A stretch of DNA of 64,000 nucleotides. It comes from Cohnella luojiensis (GTDB lineage: Bacteria; Bacillota; Bacilli; Paenibacillales; Paenibacillaceae). Shown piece after piece: positions 61,619-64,000 of the stretch (the stretch's first letter is position 1; the number at the start of each line of letters is the position of its first letter). The DNA lies in contig NZ_SOMN01000021.1 in the NCBI RefSeq assembly GCF_004564235.1, positions 23,940-87,939 of the forward strand, read 5' to 3'. The notes beneath the pieces are model-generated. The model searched no databases and had not been told where the DNA came from. It saw only the letters and a program-made list of their open reading frames with translations. The translations under genes were made by a program, and so were the position numbers.

Positions 61619-63007
61619 ATGAATGACACGTTGACGCCTCGCCAAATCGTGGCGGAACTGGATAAATACATTGTCGGACAAAAGCCAGCCAAACGCTCGG
61701 TAGCCGTCGCTTTGCGCAACCGCTACCGCCGCAGCCGATTGCCGGAAGAGCTTCGCGACGAGATTGTCCCTAAGAACATTCTGATGATCGGGCCAACGGG
61801 CGTCGGGAAGACGGAAATCGCGCGCAGGCTGGCCAAGTTAGTTCATGCTCCTTTTATCAAAGTCGAAGCAACCAAATTCACGGAAGTCGGATACGTGGGA
61901 AGAGATGTCGAATCCATGGTGAGGGATTTGGTCGAGACGGCGATCCGTATGGTCAAGGAGGAGCGTACGGAGAAGGTCAAGGATAAAGCGGAGAAAGCGG
62001 CGAACGAGCGCCTCGCGGCCTTGTTGGTACCTTCTCCCGCGAAGCAGAAGTCGCAGAAGAATCCATTGGAGATGCTGTTCGGAGGCTTAAGTACGCCCAG
62101 CGACGAGCCGGAACCCGTCGATCCTAACCTGCAAGACAAAAGACGCGATGCGAAATCAAAGCTGGATGCAGGGAACATGGAGAACGAGATCATCGAAATC
62201 GAGGTTGAAGATAACTCTCCGAACATGTTGGATATGCTAGGCGGTCCCGGTCAAGAGCAAATGGGGAACATGCAGGAAATGCTGGGGCAGTTTCTTCCGA
62301 AGCGTCGCAAGAAGCGCCGTCTCAGCGTAAAAGAAGCCCGGAAAGTGCTTATCGCGGAGGAAGCGAGCAAGCTGATCGATATGGACGATGTCATTTCCGA
62401 ATCGGTGCGTCGCGCGGAGCAATCCGGCATTATTTTCATCGACGAGATCGACAAGATCGCCAGCCAAGGCCGCGGACAAGGGCCCGACGTCTCCCGTGAA
62501 GGGGTGCAGAGGGATATCCTGCCTATCGTCGAGGGCTCGACCGTCATGACCAAATACGGGCCCGTCAAAACCGATTATGTTCTTTTCATGGCCGCAGGAG
62601 CTTTCCATATCGCCAAACCATCGGACCTGATTCCTGAGCTTCAAGGTCGATTCCCCATCCGGGTCGAGCTAAGCAGCTTAACGGATCAGGATTTCATACG
62701 GATATTGACGGAGCCGGAGAACGCCTTAACCAAACAATATACCGCGCTCTTGCAAACGGAAGGCATTAATGTCACCTTCACGGAGCCGGCAATTTCCGAA
62801 CTAGCCCGCATGGCTCAAGAAGTGAATCACAATACCGAGAACATTGGCGCGCGCAGGTTGCATACCCTCTTGGAGAAATTGCTGGAGGATCTGAGCTTCG
62901 AAGCCCCGGAACTTCAGCTGGAAGAGATGAAGATTACTCCCGAATACGTGCGAGAGAAGCTAGCTAGCATTGCAAGTAATCGGGATTTGAGTCAGTATAT
63001 TTTATAA
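61619..63007 (+). CDS. hslU: HslU/ClpY (CodX) AAA+ unfoldase subunit
   Basis: HslU unfolds substrates for HslV. The 462-residue protein has [21 protein letters not shown], Walker [27 protein letters not shown], a long variable I domain (about residues 125-245, Lys/Glu and Met rich), Walker [13 protein letters not shown] and the sensor [12 protein letters not shown]. The ATG at 61619 follows AAGGGAGAGGTTCTG; the ATG at 61583 overlaps hslV and is less likely. codY follows after 43 bases. Confidence 0.96.
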   Translation: MNDTLTPRQIVAELDKYIVGQKPAKRSVAVALRNRYRRSRLPEELRDEIVPKNILMIGPTGVGKTEIARRLAKLVHAPFIKVEATKFTEVGYVGRDVESMVRDLVETAIRMVKEERTEKVKDKAEKAANERLAALLVPSPAKQKSQKNPLEMLFGGLSTPSDEPEPVDPNLQDKRRDAKSKLDAGNMENEIIEIEVEDNSPNMLDMLGGPGQEQMGNMQEMLGQFLPKRRKKRRLSVKEARKVLIAEEASKLIDMDDVISESVRRAEQSGIIFIDEIDKIASQGRGQGPDVSREGVQRDILPIVEGSTVMTKYGPVKTDYVLFMAAGAFHIAKPSDLIPELQGRFPIRVELSSLTDQDFIRILTEPENALTKQYTALLQTEGINVTFTEPAISELARMAQEVNHNTENIGARRLHTLLEKLLEDLSFEAPELQLEEMKITPEYVREKLASIASNRDLSQYIL

Positions 63008-63050
63008 AGGGTTCTTTGACTTGCTTGCCGCATTAGGAGGAAGCTGAATC

Positions 63051-63821
63051 ATGACGTTGTTGATGAAAACCCGTACACTCAATAAGTTGCTGCAAGAGGC
63101 GGCCGGGAAACCGCTGAACTTTCGAGAGATGGCGGAAGGTTTACGGGAAACGATGCAAGGGAATGTCCTTGTACTTAGCCGGAGAGGGAAGGTACTCGGA
63201 TCGGCATTATCGGCCGGGTTTCCGGATATGTGGTTTCGCAGGGAGCAAGCGGATGAGCTGAGGTTCCCTGTTGAAACGAACGAACGATTACTGCAAATCT
63301 CGGAAACGGCCGCTAACATTTCGTCAGATGAGGAAATTTTAATGCCGGTGGAAGCTGCTTTCGCGAATGAGATCGTGACCATAGTTCCAATTATAGGTGG
63401 CGGGGACAGACTCGGTACTTTAGTCCTATCCAGGGTGAATCGGTCATTTGGGGACGATGATCTTATTTTGGCAGAATACGGGTCTACGATCATAGGTATG
63501 GAGATACTGCGTGAAAGGCTTGAAGAGAGGGAAACGGAGGCGAGGAGCAAAGCGATCGTATCCGTTGCCGTGAACTCGCTCTCGTTTAGCGAAATGGAAG
63601 CCGTCGAGCAAATATTCGAAGAGCTCGAAGGCAAGGAAGGGCTGCTCGTCGCATCCAAAATTGCGGACCGGGCGGGTATCACTAGGTCGGTGATCGTTAA
63701 CGCTTTACGTAAATTGGAAAGCGCTGGCGTCATCGAAACTCGTTCGCTAGGGATGAAAGGGACGTATATTCGTATCTTGAATTCCCAATTACTGCAAGAA
63801 CTTGAGTATAGAAAAAACTAA
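63051..63821 (+). CDS. codY: GTP- and BCAA-sensing regulator CodY
   Basis: CodY represses many stationary-phase and nutrient genes when GTP and branched-chain amino acids are plentiful. The 256-residue protein has an N-terminal GAF domain ([23 protein letters not shown] in part, and [16 protein letters not shown]), a linker helix, and a C-terminal winged helix with [32 protein letters not shown], in sections, the recognition-helix region. The ATG at 63051 follows AGGAGGAAGCTGAATC. Order hslV-hslU-codY is that of B. subtilis. A terminator follows. Confidence 0.97.
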   Translation: MTLLMKTRTLNKLLQEAAGKPLNFREMAEGLRETMQGNVLVLSRRGKVLGSALSAGFPDMWFRREQADELRFPVETNERLLQISETAANISSDEEILMPVEAAFANEIVTIVPIIGGGDRLGTLVLSRVNRSFGDDDLILAEYGSTIIGMEILRERLEERETEARSKAIVSVAVNSLSFSEMEAVEQIFEELEGKEGLLVASKIADRAGITRSVIVNALRKLESAGVIETRSLGMKGTYIRILNSQLLQELEYRKN

Positions 63822-63845
63822 ATATCGGCATGTCTATTTGTAAAT

Positions 63846-63881
63846 AAAGCCCAATCTTCAATTCGAAGATTAGGGCTTTTT
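63846..63881 (+). terminator. codY terminator
   Basis: AAAGCCC-AATCTTC (63846-63858) pairs with GAAGATT-A-GGGCTTT with one bulged A, ending in TTTTT at 63877-63881. The inserted intron-like sequence begins at the next base. Confidence 0.9.
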
Positions 63882-64000
63882 GTGCGCTTGGCAGCGCATC
63901 GACTAAGGAGTGAAAGTCTCCAGCATACCGCGAGGTGGCGGAAGTGCATAGCTGACAGGCAGTGCGTAGTCCATGAGGGTGCGTGCGGAGGGCTTGAAGG
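63882..64000 (+). mobile_element. Group II intron, 5' end (class C-like), truncated by window
   Basis: The sequence starts with GTGCGCTTGGCAGCGCATC, followed by GACTAAGGAGTGAAAGTCTCC, which has the GUGYG 5' splice boundary and the early domain I stem typical of bacterial group II introns (GACT/AGTC around GGAGTGAAAG). It begins right after the T-run of the codY terminator, the preferred target of class C introns. Only 119 bases are in the window; the rest of the ribozyme and any reverse transcriptase lie to the right. Confidence 0.8.

Overview
The window is a contiguous piece of a low-to-mid-GC Gram-positive chromosome. Gene order, strong AGGAGG-type ribosome binding sites, frequent TTG/GTG starts, CodY, a CodW-like HslV, a PucR-type purine catabolism cluster and Fur boxes of Bacillus type all point to Bacillales, most likely Paenibacillaceae (Cohnella or Paenibacillus-like). 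No rRNA or tRNA gene was seen. Almost every gene is on the + strand; the exceptions are comM and one small ORF near 10.4 kb.

Backbone. The core is the classic Bacillus-type locus plsX-fabH-fabD-fabG-acpP-fabF-rnc-smc-ftsY (1-10.3 kb), ylxM-ffh-rpsP-khpA (29.4-31.8 kb), rimM-trmD-rplS-lepB-rbgA (40.9-44.4 kb), rnhB and the ylqG/ylqH/yraN-like genes (45.1-48.5 kb), sucCD-dprA-topA-trmFO-hslVU-codY (54-63.8 kb). These genes cover fatty-acid synthesis, chromosome condensation, SRP-dependent secretion, ribosome and tRNA maturation, part of the TCA cycle, DNA uptake and topology, regulated proteolysis and the CodY nutrient regulator.

Insertions into the backbone. (1) Between ftsY and ylxM lies a roughly 18 kb segment: a small antisense gene, a WYL-type regulator with a His-rich microprotein, and a purine degradation operon led by pucR (amidohydrolase, XdhC/PucA, PucB, a nucleoside-type ABC transporter, PucC/D/E xanthine dehydrogenase, UraD, uricase, HIU hydrolase, allantoate amidohydrolase, ureidoglycine aminotransferase). 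It would carry purines to allantoin and allantoate to glyoxylate and nitrogen, but I see no allantoinase and no substrate-binding lipoprotein for the ABC transporter. (2) Between khpA and rimM lies a roughly 9 kb segment: a nucleotide-sugar epimerase, then two units that each have a sigma-A promoter with a Fur-like box. One makes a flippase-like membrane protein, a membrane phosphodiesterase and two glycosyltransferases; the other makes two exported helical proteins and an FTR1 iron permease. (3) Between yraN and sucC lie hflK-hflC, a small alarmone synthetase and comM, preceded by a tandem 52-bp palindromic repeat.

Non-coding highlights. A 95-nt two-hairpin element occurs twice (31.8 and 51.8 kb), each copy directly behind a Rho-independent terminator, with a compensatory base-pair change between copies. 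The right edge of the window enters what looks like the 5' end of a class C group II intron inserted just after the codY terminator. Palindromic AATAACGGC-type repeats occur between smc and ftsY and after yraN with 51-52 bp periodicity.
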